Position numbers and translations under genes: made by a program | Shown here: positions 1 through 9,400 of the stretch, piece after piece | Numbering within the stretch: position 1 is the stretch's first letter | Layout: every line of letters starts with the position of its first letter | Notes under the pieces: model-generated | Told to the model about the DNA's origin: nothing | The model's database searches: none | What the model saw: only the letters and a program-made list of their open reading frames with translations | Assembly (NCBI RefSeq): GCF_021474425.1 | Contig: NZ_JAKEIP010000024.1 | Coordinates: forward strand, 1-64,000 | Source: Streptomyces muensis | GTDB lineage: Bacteria; Actinomycetota; Actinomycetes; Streptomycetales; Streptomycetaceae | DNA length: 64,000 nucleotides | Direction of reading: 5' to 3'

Positions 1-2
1 CC

Positions 3-182
3 CACGAGCACAAGCCGACGCCCCCTCCGGCCAAGACGCCCCCCGGTGAGGAGCACCCCCACATGCCCGAGACCGGCGTCGGGATGGAGAGCGTCGTCGG
101 AGGCATCGCCGCCAGTGGGGCGCTGCTGGTCGCGGGAACCGTCCTGTACCGGCGAAGCCGAGCGGCTCGCGCCGGTAAGTAG
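3..182 (+). CDS. C-terminus of a sortase-anchored surface protein (partial, 5' end outside window)
   Basis: Only the last 59 residues are present. They read as a Pro/Lys-rich stretch, then MPETG, about 20 hydrophobic residues (VVGGIAASGALLVAGTVLY) and a basic tail RRSRAARAGK. This is the architecture of a cell-wall sorting signal, with MPETG as an LPXTG-like variant cleaved by sortase, so the protein is probably covalently attached to peptidoglycan. The function of the missing N-terminal part cannot be told. The stop TAG at 180-182 is followed at once by a strong hairpin terminator, which closes this transcription unit before the biosynthetic cluster. Confidence 0.75.
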   Translation, partial: HEHKPTPPPAKTPPGEEHPHMPETGVGMESVVGGIAASGALLVAGTVLYRRSRAARAGK

Positions 183-190
183 GAGAAGGT

Positions 191-224
191 GAGGGTGCCG
201 GGCTGCGGACAGTCCGGCACCCTC
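191..224 (+). terminator. Rho-independent-type hairpin after the surface protein gene
   Basis: Perfect 11-bp inverted repeat gagggtgccgg / ccggcaccctc with a 12-nt loop, 9 nt downstream of the stop codon. There is no U-tract, as is common for Streptomyces hairpin terminators. Confidence 0.75.
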
Positions 225-332
225 GTGCTGTCCCCGCCTGGAGCGGATCTGTGGATGGCGCAACGGTGTGAGTGGAGAGCCGGACACGGCTGGCGGCATT
301 CCGGAACGCTGGAGCGGTCCACTCCGGCATCT

Positions 333-441
333 AAGCGCTTCGACGTCGATCGTTGATTGAGGCCTTGGCGGCATGGAGTTCCACCTTGACAGGCCTGAAT
401 TTCCGGTGTGAATCTTGCACCGATTCGCTGTCGAAGCGCTT
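333..441 (+). promoter_or_regulatory. Promoter of the condensation-domain gene flanked by two AAGCGCTT operators (copy 1)
   Basis: A -35 TTGACA lies at 386-391 with a weak -10 GAATCT at 410-415, putting the start of transcription near 422. An AAGCGCTT core occurs at 333-340 (about 46 nt upstream of the -35) and again at 434-441 (about +12 to +19). The same arrangement recurs before the LmbU-like gene (11882-12022) and, on the other strand, before the ABC exporter (35231-35352). The rest of 183-464 shows no gene. Promoter hexamers are read by eye; the operator repeat is directly visible. Confidence 0.6.
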
Positions 442-464
442 GCGCGGTAGGGGGAGCGGGACCG

Positions 465-2363
465 TTGGACGGTGGGAAGACGACGGCTCGCAGGGGCCCG
501 CTCGGCGGTGCCCAGGAGTTCGAATGGTGGAAGATGCAGGACACCCGCCTGCGCGCGGGGTCGAACGCCCTCCTCTGGTTGACGCCCGAGTGCCCCCTCG
601 ATCTCGGCCAGGCCCGCCGAGTTGTCGAACTTCTGGTCCATCGCCATGAGGCCTTGCGTACGCTGATCGTCCGAGGCCCCGACGGCCTGCCCGAGCAGCG
701 GACCGATGCACCCATGCCGGACGGGCTCCATGTCCTGGACGAAGCGGCCGACGGCCGTAGAAGCCTCGAACTCGCCATCGCTGAGACCGAGTTCGACCTG
801 GCCCACGAGGGCCCGCTCAGAGTCGGGGCGCTGCGCGCGGGGGAGTCGGTGACCGAACTCCTCTTTGTGATCTCTCACTGTGTCTTCGACGGGCACAGTA
901 TCCCGCTGCTCCAGGCGGAGTTCGCGCTAGCCGTCCGCGAGGTCGCACTTGGCGCGGAGCCGGCAGCGCCCCGTCCTCGGCACCAGCCGCTCGACTCCGC
1001 CTTCGCCGAACAGAGCGGACCGCTCGCGCAGCATCGAGCCGCCTCGGCTGCCCATTGGGCGAGGGCTGTTCGTGAGATCCCGAACCGTATGTTCGTCCCG
1101 GCCCAGGACGACCTGATGCACCACTACGGGGCGACGTACCGCACGGACCGTCTGGCACCGCTACTCGCACTCGCCGCGAGGCGCCATCGGACCACGCCGG
1201 CCGTCGTCCACGCCGCCACCGTGCACGCGCTGCTCGCCGCGCTCTCCGCTGCCCCGCACAGTGTCGTGCGTAATCACTTCGCCGGCCGGACGGATGCCGA
1301 GGCGGAGACCATCGGCTGCTTTCACTGCATCCTGCCCGTGGTCGTGGAGACCTCCGACCGGCCCGATTTCGGCGCGCTCATCGAACGGGTGGCCATGCAG
1401 ACGCTGCGCGCTCAGAGCCGTTACCGGATCGGATATCTGGCCCTTCGGCAGCTCATCTCGGCGGAAGAGCGTCGACGAGGGGTTGCCATCGCCGACGGCA
1501 CCATAGTCAATTTCTCCTTCGATGAAGGTTTCGCCTCTCTGCAGCACAGCTCCGAGGAGGAGTTGCTGGCGGCGGCCGACGGCGTCGGTGAACTCGAACT
1601 GCTGATGGGCCGTAACGAAACCATGCCCGATCACCGAGGGCTGGACTCATATCTCATGACCCGGATCACCGATGGCGTCACGGTGACCTCGGCCACTTTC
1701 AACGGCGCGGTCTTCACCGCTCCGCAGATGCGGGCCTTGCTGATAGGCCCGGAGCAGCTGCTCGCCGCCCACCTGCAAGGAGATCTCGACTGGGACGGGA
1801 TCTGCAGGATCGCCCAGAGCGGAGACCCCTACGCGCCGGCGCCGCCCGCCGTCACGGTGGTGGGGGTCGATCGGGTGCTGCTCGAACGGGTCGACGAGGC
1901 GCTCGCCTCGCACCCCGCGGTGCGCGCCTCCTCCACCACCGTGACCCCCGGCACCGATGGCACGGTGGGTCTCGAGTGCCGGGTGATCCCCGAACCCGGG
2001 ACCGGAGAGCCATTCACCGACGCCGAGTTGAGGGAGCACCTGCTCTGTCAGGTGCGGGCCGGGGCGGTGACGGCGGCCCCTCAGCGCTTCGTGATCGAGG
2101 GCCAGGCGAAAGAGGGAGCCGGCCGGACCGGCCCGGCCGAGCCGTCGGTCCTCGCCCTGGTCGCCGCGGTCCTGGAAGTCAACGGGATGGCCACGGTCGA
2201 TGAGGGCGAGAGTTACGCGGAGAGCGGCGGCCCGCTCGGTGCCGTCCCCGCGATCATCGATCACCTCGCCGAACAGGGCTACACCGGCCTCGGGCCGCAC
2301 GACTTCACCCTGCCGATGTCCTTGCGCAGTCTGGGCCGACGGCTGCACCGCCATCAGGAGTGA
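465..2363 (+). CDS. Stand-alone NRPS condensation-domain protein with decayed A-domain tail and Ser-less carrier
   Basis: About 632 residues. Residues roughly 20-450 form a condensation domain: the HHxxxDG motif is SHCVFDG, keeping the catalytic second His (His138) and the Asp-Gly. Residues about 465-545 resemble only the small C-terminal lid subdomain of an adenylation domain, without the large ATP-binding part. The last 80 residues align with a carrier protein, but the GGxSL phosphopantetheine site reads SGGPLGAV with no serine. So it is the shell of a C-A-PCP module with only C likely active. The TTG start at 465 is chosen because it has AGGGGG upstream, and because a GTG at 408 would overlap the -10 and operator. 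The same RBS-TTG context is conserved in the relic at 12046. Role inferred: amide/ester bond formation or chain release in trans. Confidence 0.7.
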   Translation: MDGGKTTARRGPLGGAQEFEWWKMQDTRLRAGSNALLWLTPECPLDLGQARRVVELLVHRHEALRTLIVRGPDGLPEQRTDAPMPDGLHVLDEAADGRRSLELAIAETEFDLAHEGPLRVGALRAGESVTELLFVISHCVFDGHSIPLLQAEFALAVREVALGAEPAAPRPRHQPLDSAFAEQSGPLAQHRAASAAHWARAVREIPNRMFVPAQDDLMHHYGATYRTDRLAPLLALAARRHRTTPAVVHAATVHALLAALSAAPHSVVRNHFAGRTDAEAETIGCFHCILPVVVETSDRPDFGALIERVAMQTLRAQSRYRIGYLALRQLISAEERRRGVAIADGTIVNFSFDEGFASLQHSSEEELLAAADGVGELELLMGRNETMPDHRGLDSYLMTRITDGVTVTSATFNGAVFTAPQMRALLIGPEQLLAAHLQGDLDWDGICRIAQSGDPYAPAPPAVTVVGVDRVLLERVDEALASHPAVRASSTTVTPGTDGTVGLECRVIPEPGTGEPFTDAELREHLLCQVRAGAVTAAPQRFVIEGQAKEGAGRTGPAEPSVLALVAAVLEVNGMATVDEGESYAESGGPLGAVPAIIDHLAEQGYTGLGPHDFTLPMSLRSLGRRLHRHQE

Positions 2364-2416
2364 CTGGAAGCTCGAGGGAAGCGGACATCACTCACTCGTC
2401 AGGAAGAGGGGCCATG

Positions 2417-2671
2417 TCAGGAGTGGAGGTCACGGTACCTGCACGTGCATTCCTCGATGATCGCGGGCAAGGCGCGTTTGCGGAACAGCAGTTCCAGAGG
2501 GAAGTCGATCTCCAGGCGCGATTCCACACGGGTCATGAATTCGACTGCGGACAGCGAGGTGCCACCAAGCGCGAAGAAGTTTCCCTCGTTGTCGGCGGCC
2601 TGCGCTCCGAGTGCCGCGTACCACGCCTCCTCAATGGTGCCGCGGATGTCACTGTCGGTTTCAGTCACCAT
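2417..2671 (-). CDS. Free-standing peptidyl carrier protein
   Basis: 84 residues with a canonical carrier core FFALGGTSLSAVEF; Ser39 is the predicted 4'-phosphopantetheine site. It is the last gene of a leftward operon (carrier 3743 to methyltransferase 3360 to this). ATG at 2669-2671 has AGGGAG just upstream. It presumably holds an aminoacyl or acyl thioester for a partner acting in trans. The neighbouring protein at 465-2363 carries a carrier-like domain lacking its serine, so this small protein is a candidate substitute. It could equally serve the lone Gly-type A domain in the cluster. Convergent with the condensation gene, separated by about 50 nt. Confidence 0.8.
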   Translation of the reverse strand: MVTETDSDIRGTIEEAWYAALGAQAADNEGNFFALGGTSLSAVEFMTRVESRLEIDFPLELLFRKRALPAIIEECTCRYRDLHS

Positions 2672-2709
2672 GTCTCCCTGCCGGCCGGTTCCGCCCCTGC
2701 GCCGCCTGC

Positions 2710-3360
2710 CTACCTGACACGGCCCAGAGCCCAGACACGGTCGGCGGGGCCTTCGATGCGGTCGGCCAGGATGCCGTCCCGGTAGATCTCCTCCTGCTTG
2801 ATGTCCCCGGTCTCCAGCACCTCGGTCCAGGCGCGGGTGGGGCCCGTCCCCCAAGGCACCCAGGGGGTGAGGTCGTCCACGACGATGAGGCTTCCGGGGC
2901 GGCACAGGACACGGCAGTAGTCGATGTCGGACTTGACGGCGGCGTACTCGTGTCCGCCGTCGACGAAGGCAAGGTCGAACAGGGACTCACCGTGCTCCGC
3001 GATGTATTTCGGCAAGGCGGTGCGGGAGTCTTCCACGATCAGCTGATGCCGACCGGGGAACCGCTGGTCGATGAATTCCTTTCCGATCAATGCCGCCTTG
3101 TTCTCCGGCAGATCGAAGGACACCACCTGAACGTTGTCCGAGGCGGACAGGAACGCGTGGCTGGAGAAGCCGACATTGAATCCGATCTCGATGACGGTGC
3201 GCACCTCGGACCTTTGGACCAGCTCCATGAGATATGTCAGCTGTGGCACGCTCGAGGACAGCTCGGAGATCGATATGTCGCTGGCAAGCACGTGATCCCA
3301 GAGTTCCTTCGTGAAAGTGCGGATCGTGTCGGGCAGGCCAACTGAGTGACGTTCTTCCAT
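2710..3360 (-). CDS. Class I SAM-dependent methyltransferase (Methyltransf_24/CmcI-like)
   Basis: 216 residues. The SAM-binding motif I is EIGFNVGFSSHAFL, followed by FDLPENKAALIG and the family signature FVDGGHEYAAVKSDIDYC and VVDDL. The DGxHxYxxVxxD pattern is typical of the catechol-O-methyltransferase/CmcI-like group, whose members modify hydroxyls of secondary metabolites. The start is set at ATG 3358-3360 because GGAG sits 6 nt upstream; an upstream in-frame ATG at 3397 lacks this. It lies between two free carrier proteins in one leftward operon, which suggests that it acts on the cluster product or on a carrier-bound intermediate. Substrate unknown. Confidence 0.7.
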   Translation of the reverse strand: MEERHSVGLPDTIRTFTKELWDHVLASDISISELSSSVPQLTYLMELVQRSEVRTVIEIGFNVGFSSHAFLSASDNVQVVSFDLPENKAALIGKEFIDQRFPGRHQLIVEDSRTALPKYIAEHGESLFDLAFVDGGHEYAAVKSDIDYCRVLCRPGSLIVVDDLTPWVPWGTGPTRAWTEVLETGDIKQEEIYRDGILADRIEGPADRVWALGRVR

Positions 3361-3467
3361 GTCGGTCTCCAAATCATGGGGGAACATGCATGAGTGCATA
3401 CGATTAGCGAAGGAATTTATTGAGGCACCATGGAACGTGCCCTTGCGAACACTGTCAATACTCCGCC

Positions 3468-3743
3468 TCAGGCCTGACCGGCTCCTGTGGCCGCCTGCCC
3501 GCCCTGCCTGCCCAGGGCTTCGCTGAGGTCTCTGAGTACTGGATTCCTGAAAACAACGCGGACGTCAGCGCCTGTCCCGAGTTCCTCGCTCAAGGTGCGC
3601 GCGAGCCGGATGGCGGTGATGGAGTTGCCGCCTGCGTCGAAGAAGTCGTCATCGAGGTTGATGTTGGCGTTGCCGGTCAGGGTACGCGCGCTGTCGACCA
3701 CCAATGCGTCCATGGAGTTGCGGAACTCGTTGTCGTTCGTCAT
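3468..3743 (-). CDS. Free-standing peptidyl carrier protein (first gene of leftward operon)
   Basis: 91 residues with carrier core DDDFFDAGGNSITAIRLAR; Ser41 is the phosphopantetheine site. Start chosen at ATG 3741-3743 (AAAGG about 12 nt upstream); an alternative in-frame start at 3782 would add 13 residues (MMDDEPRRKASSN). First gene after the divergent promoter region that contains the palindrome at 3915-3934. There is no dedicated A domain beside it, so loading must come from the Gly-type A domain at 6499-10836, the acyl-AMP ligase at 14159, or an enzyme outside the window. Confidence 0.75.
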   Translation of the reverse strand: MTNDNEFRNSMDALVVDSARTLTGNANINLDDDFFDAGGNSITAIRLARTLSEELGTGADVRVVFRNPVLRDLSEALGRQGGQAATGAGQA

Positions 3744-3914
3744 GTTGCTCGACGCCTTTCTGCGCGGTTCATCGTCCATCACCCTGATGAGTACGCCATG
3801 GCTCCCCCTGAATCAATCTGCGACCTCGGCGAGGTGATGGCGGCAAAGCCGTCAAAATGGGGCGCGGGGTGTGGCTATCGCGACCCGCGCTCCTTGTCGG
3901 GATAATCGTTGCGT

Positions 3915-3934
3915 TTGTCTCGCCGGCTAGACAA
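3915..3934. promoter_or_regulatory. 20-bp palindrome in divergent promoter (candidate LmbU-type operator)
   Basis: TTGTCTCGCCGGCTAGACAA is a dyad with one mismatched pair, lying between the divergent operons starting at 3743 (left) and 4028 (right). A near-identical copy occurs at 13914-13933, and the identity extends into flanking bases (GACAAGCTC on the right). The core CGCCGGC resembles the CGCCGGCG palindrome reported, as I recall, for LmbU of the lincomycin cluster. An LmbU homologue is encoded at 12209. Confidence 0.55.
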
Positions 3935-4027
3935 GCTCGCTCGCAGGCCGGACGGACAGTGGTCCTTGTCCTTGTCGTCCTTGCCCGTATGGCCGATCTG
4001 GTCGATGCTATGTGAGGTGGCTGTTTA

Positions 4028-6499
4028 ATGTCTGATCGTGTTGCCGTGGTCGGGATGTCGATTCGCGCGGCCAAGGTGCAGAGCGCGGCGGACTTTTGGC
4101 GTCTTCTGATCACAGGGCGTTCTGGACGGCGTGAAATCGATCCCACGGAATTGATGCGGCGACGGGTGCCGAGTCACAAATATAAAGATCCAGCCTACGT
4201 GCCCGTCGCGTATGACATGGAAGATTGCCTCGGGTTCGATCCTCAAGCATTCGGATTCGGTCCATCTGAGGCAGAACTGACCGACCCACAGCATCGCGCA
4301 GTGCTGGAAGCGTGTTACCGGGCAGTAGAGAGCTCAGGATGTTTCATCGGTTCACTGCCTGATCGCGTCGGGGTCTTCGTCGGGTCACGGAAGAGTGGCT
4401 ACGGTACACAGATCGAATACCTCTCAGCCGCAGCCGGCAGAGATGTGAATCTCGCCGAGCTTGCCATAGGGACCGATCCCGACTACCTGTCCAGCAGAAT
4501 TTCCTATACCTACGGTCTCACCGGTCCATCGATGACCGTCCTGACCGCCTGTTCGTCCTCGAGCGTGGCCGTGCATCTTGCCTGCCAGGCAATCCTTGCG
4601 GGTGAGTGCGACTCGGCGTTGGCGGGCGGTGTCGCTTTGGACGCAACGGACGCGGGCTATACGTTCACCGCAGGCGGCATCTACTCGCCACGAGGTCGGT
4701 GCGAGCCATACATGGCCTCGGCCGACGGCACCGTGGAGGGCAATGGCGTCGCTGTCCTCTTCCTGCGACGGTTGGACGTGGCGTTGGCCGCGGGCAACCC
4801 GATCCTCGGCGTCATCGCCGGTACCGCGGTGAACAATGACGGCCGAGAGCGGGCAGGCTTCACGGCACCAGGGGTTGCCGGCCAGTCCGAATTGATCGAA
4901 GAGGCCCTCGACGTCGCCGAGTTGAGGGCCTCCAGTATCGGTCTGCTCGAAGGGCACGGATCAGGCACGAGCATCGGGGACGCACTGGAGATCGATGCCG
5001 CGATTCAGGCCTTTCGATCCACTGGAGCCGGTACCGACGAATGTCGGCTCCACTCCGTCAAGGCGAACATCGGGAATCTGACCGCGGCAGCTGGTGCGGC
5101 AAGCATCATCGGCTGTCTACTGGCCCTGCGGCATGGACAGATTCCTCCCAATGCTTCCCTGGTGGAAGGAGCTCCGCCAACCGATCTGGGAGGCACACCG
5201 TTCAAGCTGGCAGACACGCCGATCGCCTGGCAGCGTTCGGACCAGGGCCGGTATGCAGCGGTCAGTTCGTTCGGGTTGGGCGGAACGAATGCGCATGTGA
5301 TCATCGGCGATGCCGAGCGGGAGTTGCGGCTTGCCTCGCGCAAGGGGCGGTACTGGCAATTGCTTCCGCTGTCCGCGGACGACCCGGAACGCCTTTCCGG
5401 AACCGTCGACGCTGTGCGTGTGGTAGTGGACGAAAGCTCGACCGAGGTTCGTCAGGACATCGGCCACACACTGCGCACCGGTCGCCCGGAGCTCCCCACA
5501 CGCGCAGCTGCGCTGATCCCGGTCGACGCCGGGTCGGCCGACGGGAAGTGGCTGGCGCCGGAGCAGTTCCATACGGTTCCCGAAGTGCCGCCGACACTCG
5601 TCTTCTTGCTCCCCGGCGAAACGGTCAGAGCGCCGGACGTGGCGCTCGCTCTCTATCGGGCAGAGCCGGCCTTCCGGTCGACCGTGGACGACGGCCTCGA
5701 AGTCATGAAGCAGGTGCTGGCTCCTGAGATGTTCGCGGCTGTGCGCGACGCGTTCCTGCACGGCAGGTATCCGACCGCGACGAATGCGCTTCAGCCGGTG
5801 CTGCACCTGCTCGGCCTCGGACAGCACGCATTCCTCAGCGATCTGGAAATCAGCCCGGACTTGCTCATCGGCCACGGCGTCGGTGAGCTGACCGCCGCCC
5901 AGCTGAGTGGCGTCCTCTCGTTCGAGGACGCAGCGCGGGCGGTGTGCTGGCGCAGCCAGGCCATGGCCGACCCTTCGGAACACGCCGAAGCCGTTGTCCG
6001 CTTCACCCGTCGAATGCGCGACGTACGGCTGAACTCTCCTACCACGCCGACGCTTTCATGCGTTTCGGGGGCATGGCTGACCAGCGAGGAGGCGCGTGAT
6101 CCAGGGTACTGGGGAGCGCAACTGGGTGAGCCTGGCCCCTTTGACGAGGTCCTGCGCTCTGTGGTGTCCGAGCACCCCACGGCTGTGTACCTGCAGCTGA
6201 ACAGCGGGACGAATCTGCTTCAGGGTGCCCAGCGTTGGGGAGTGCCCGAGGATGCGGCCGTGGCCTTGGCATCCGATGGAGAAGCCTCGGACAGTTGGTG
6301 TTCGCTGCTCCAGGCTGTCGGAAGCCTCTGGGAACAGGGTGTGCGGATCAACTGGCAGTCCTATGCCGAGCGCGATCACGCACTCCGGGTCGACATCGCG
6401 CCACGGACCTTCGGGCGGATCCCGCACTTGCACCCTTCACTGCTGGAGCACTGCCCCGGGATCGACCCGGCGGAACTTTCCGGAAAGCGGGTCAGCTGA
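4028..6499 (+). CDS. Degenerate KS-AT polyketide synthase protein
   Basis: 823 residues. Residues about 1-430 form a ketosynthase with the active Cys175 (TACSSSS) and His310 (HGSGT), but the second catalytic His of the NIGH motif is Asn350 (VKANIGNLTAAAG). That change should impair decarboxylative condensation. Residues about 520-800 are a shortened acyltransferase in which GHSxGE is GHGVGE (Gly617 for the nucleophile), and the substrate-specificity segment is missing. No ACP is attached. The protein therefore looks like a non-extending KS-AT0 that may bind or pass on an acyl chain. Its stop overlaps the ATG of the next NRPS (ATGA at 6499), so the two are translationally coupled and probably form one complex. 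Confidence 0.75.
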   Translation: MSDRVAVVGMSIRAAKVQSAADFWRLLITGRSGRREIDPTELMRRRVPSHKYKDPAYVPVAYDMEDCLGFDPQAFGFGPSEAELTDPQHRAVLEACYRAVESSGCFIGSLPDRVGVFVGSRKSGYGTQIEYLSAAAGRDVNLAELAIGTDPDYLSSRISYTYGLTGPSMTVLTACSSSSVAVHLACQAILAGECDSALAGGVALDATDAGYTFTAGGIYSPRGRCEPYMASADGTVEGNGVAVLFLRRLDVALAAGNPILGVIAGTAVNNDGRERAGFTAPGVAGQSELIEEALDVAELRASSIGLLEGHGSGTSIGDALEIDAAIQAFRSTGAGTDECRLHSVKANIGNLTAAAGAASIIGCLLALRHGQIPPNASLVEGAPPTDLGGTPFKLADTPIAWQRSDQGRYAAVSSFGLGGTNAHVIIGDAERELRLASRKGRYWQLLPLSADDPERLSGTVDAVRVVVDESSTEVRQDIGHTLRTGRPELPTRAAALIPVDAGSADGKWLAPEQFHTVPEVPPTLVFLLPGETVRAPDVALALYRAEPAFRSTVDDGLEVMKQVLAPEMFAAVRDAFLHGRYPTATNALQPVLHLLGLGQHAFLSDLEISPDLLIGHGVGELTAAQLSGVLSFEDAARAVCWRSQAMADPSEHAEAVVRFTRRMRDVRLNSPTTPTLSCVSGAWLTSEEARDPGYWGAQLGEPGPFDEVLRSVVSEHPTAVYLQLNSGTNLLQGAQRWGVPEDAAVALASDGEASDSWCSLLQAVGSLWEQGVRINWQSYAERDHALRVDIAPRTFGRIPHLHPSLLEHCPGIDPAELSGKRVS

Positions 6500-9400
6500 T
6501 GACGTTCCAGGTAAGTGCCAACCCGGCTTCTCTGTCACAGCAGCGAATTTGGTTTACTGAACAGTTGCTGCCTGGAACCTCCAGGAACAACCTGTGTGTG
6601 CAGTTCGTCGTGCATGGAGAGCTGGATGTGCCGACTCTCCAGCGCGCGGTCAACGGCGTTGTCGAACGGCACGAGGTCCTGAGAACCAGGTTCGGGATCC
6701 TGGGTGATGCCCTCGTTCAGGATGTGCTGGACGAGGCCCGAGTCACGGTGCAAAGGCTCGACGCCGCCGATGAAGAATCCGTCTTCGCCAAAGCGGCGGA
6801 ACTTGCCCGAGAGCCATTCGATCTGAGCGACGCGCCTTTGGTGCGTGCAGGCCTGGTGCAGGGCGGCAGTGGCACCAGAATCCTGGTGTTCGTGCTTCAC
6901 CACGTTGTGGCTGACGTCCGGTCTCTGGACATCTTTCTGCGCGAGGTCATGGAGCTCTACCGAAAGGACAGGGCAGACGGCGGCCCGGACCTCCTTGATC
7001 TGCCGCCGACACGCTACGTCGACTTCGCGACACGACAGCGTGAGTGGGTGAGTACGCCGCAGGCCATCGAACGACGGGCAGCACAGATAAGCGAGCTTTC
7101 GGGATTCCCCGCTGTGGTCGACCTTCCGGCCGACCGCCCTCGGCCGGCCGTGCAGACGTTTTCAGTGGCGTCTTCGCACTGGCGCACCCCGTCATCTCTG
7201 ATACGCAAGCTCGAGAAGGTGACGCGAGAGCACCGAGCAACCCTCCAGACGCTGGTTCTGGCTTCGTTCTCGGCAGTTCTGAGTCTCTGGTCGAGGCAGT
7301 CACGGCTACTGGTGGCGACCCCGCTGGCCAACCGCTCGTCGCTTGAAGCAGAACGGCTGGTTGGCCCCTTCGAGAACACCCTCGTGATCCCGACCGACAT
7401 GACTGGAGACCCATCCTTCGCCGCGTACCTCGAGCGCGTACGTGACGCGCACCGGAGGGGCGCGTCGGAGAACGTCCCATTCGAGGAGATCATCGACGGT
7501 ATTGCGCCCGAGCGCAGCCTGTCCTACAACCCGCTGGTGCAGGTGATGGCGGCATTCGAGGAAGCCTCCGTGCCGTACACGGAACTTCCCGAGGCCGAAC
7601 TGGAACTGATCGACCATCAGACGGGAACCTCGCAGTTCGACCTGGTACTCAAAGTCACCCCGCTCGAAGGCGGCCTGGACTGCCGGCTTCAGTATTCGAC
7701 CGACCTCTTCGACCAGGACACAGCGGAGCGGTTCAGCAGGCATCTGCGGCGGCTGTGGGAGGTTGTCGCCGCCACACCGGATGCCAGTGTTGGGAGCATC
7801 GACCTGGCGGACGCGGAGGAGCGTGCGGTGCTCTCCACACTGGGCACGGGCCCCGCGCGCCCAGTCGATCCCCGCGCGCTCCCTGTCAGGCTGTCTGAGA
7901 CCGCGCTCGGTCGACCAGACGCCGTTGCGGTGAAGGCATCGGACGGTAACTACACATACGCGCAGCTCATCGAGCGAGCAGAGGCGATCGGTGCGGCGCT
8001 GACGGCCCGTGGGCTGCGGCCGGGCGATCTGGTCGGCGTAGCTCTTCCGCGCGGTCGCGACCTGCCGGCAGGTCTGCTCGGCGTCTGGGCCGCAGGAGGC
8101 TCGTACGTACCACTTGACCCTGCGTACCCCAGAGCCCGTCTGGAGCACATGACGCAGGACGCGGGCATCAAGGTCCTGCTGAGCACTTGTGACCTCACGG
8201 ACCGCATCCCTGTGCCCGCAGATACTGAAGTGCTGTTGTTGGACGAACCTGCTCTGCCGCTCCCAGCCGAGAAGCCGACCCCCGTGACATGCGGCGACCA
8301 CGTGGCCTACGTGATTTACACCTCCGGCTCGACCGGGGCCCCCAAGGGAGTGATGGTCAACCATAAAAGCCTGGGGAACCTGCTGGACGACTTCATGTCC
8401 GAGTCCGGGTTCGGTACGCACGATCGGATGCTTGCCCTGACATCCTTGTCCTTCGACATCGCGGGTCTGGAACTCTGGCTCCCGCTGCTGGCCGGAGGAA
8501 CACTGGTGATCGGGCCGTCAGGTGTCGGTGGCGACCCGGAGCGGCTGCACAAACTTCTCTCCGACGAGAAGATCACGGTGGTGCAGGCCACTCCAGCGAC
8601 CTGGAAGCTCTACGCCGCGTCCCGCCGCGTCGCGCCGCCCTCGCTACGGCAGATATGGAGTGGTGGCGAGCACTTGCCGCACTCGCTCGCCCGGGCGCTG
8701 ACCGCGATGGGGCCTGAAGTGCACAACCTTTATGGACCGACGGAGACCACCATATGGTCGACGCGTGCAGTGCTGCGGCGGCAGGACAGCGTTACCGGAA
8801 TCGGGCGGCCCATTTCCAACACTCGCCTGTTCGTCGTCAATGCCGACGGCCTGCAGACCCCCATGGGGATACCTGGAGAGTTGTGCATCGGCGGTGCGGG
8901 GCTGGCGCTGGGCTACCTGGGCCGCCCCGATCTGACCGCACAGCGGTTTGTCGATATCGAAGGGCTGCCCGTCTACCGCACCGGAGACCTCGTCAGGTGG
9001 CGGTCCGACGGGAATCTCGAGTATCTCGGGCGTCTCGACGACCAGGTGAAGATCCGTGGGCACCGAGTGGAACCAGGGGAGGTCGATGCCGTGGCCCGCG
9101 CCTGCCCCGGCGTCCGGGACGCAACCACGCTGGCCGTGACGACCTCCGCAGGAGAGGAGCAGCTGGTCACCTTCGTGACCCCGGGGAAGGGCGCGGATCA
9201 GGCCGATCACACCACAGAAGGCTGGCGCGCCATCTGGGAGAATGCCTACGCCGAAGGCGAACCCGCCGAAGAAGACGACCTCAATCTGAAGGGCTGGCAG
9301 AGCAGCTATTCCAAACAGCCGCTGCCAGAGACGGAGATGCGGGACTGGGTGACGCAGACCGTTGACAAAATCGCCGCAACGGGCGCTCGCACCTTCGCGG

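Noticed and set aside
408..464. GTG at 408 as start of the condensation gene
   Set aside because: It overlaps the predicted -10 and the downstream operator; TTG 465 has a ribosome site that is conserved in the relic copy.
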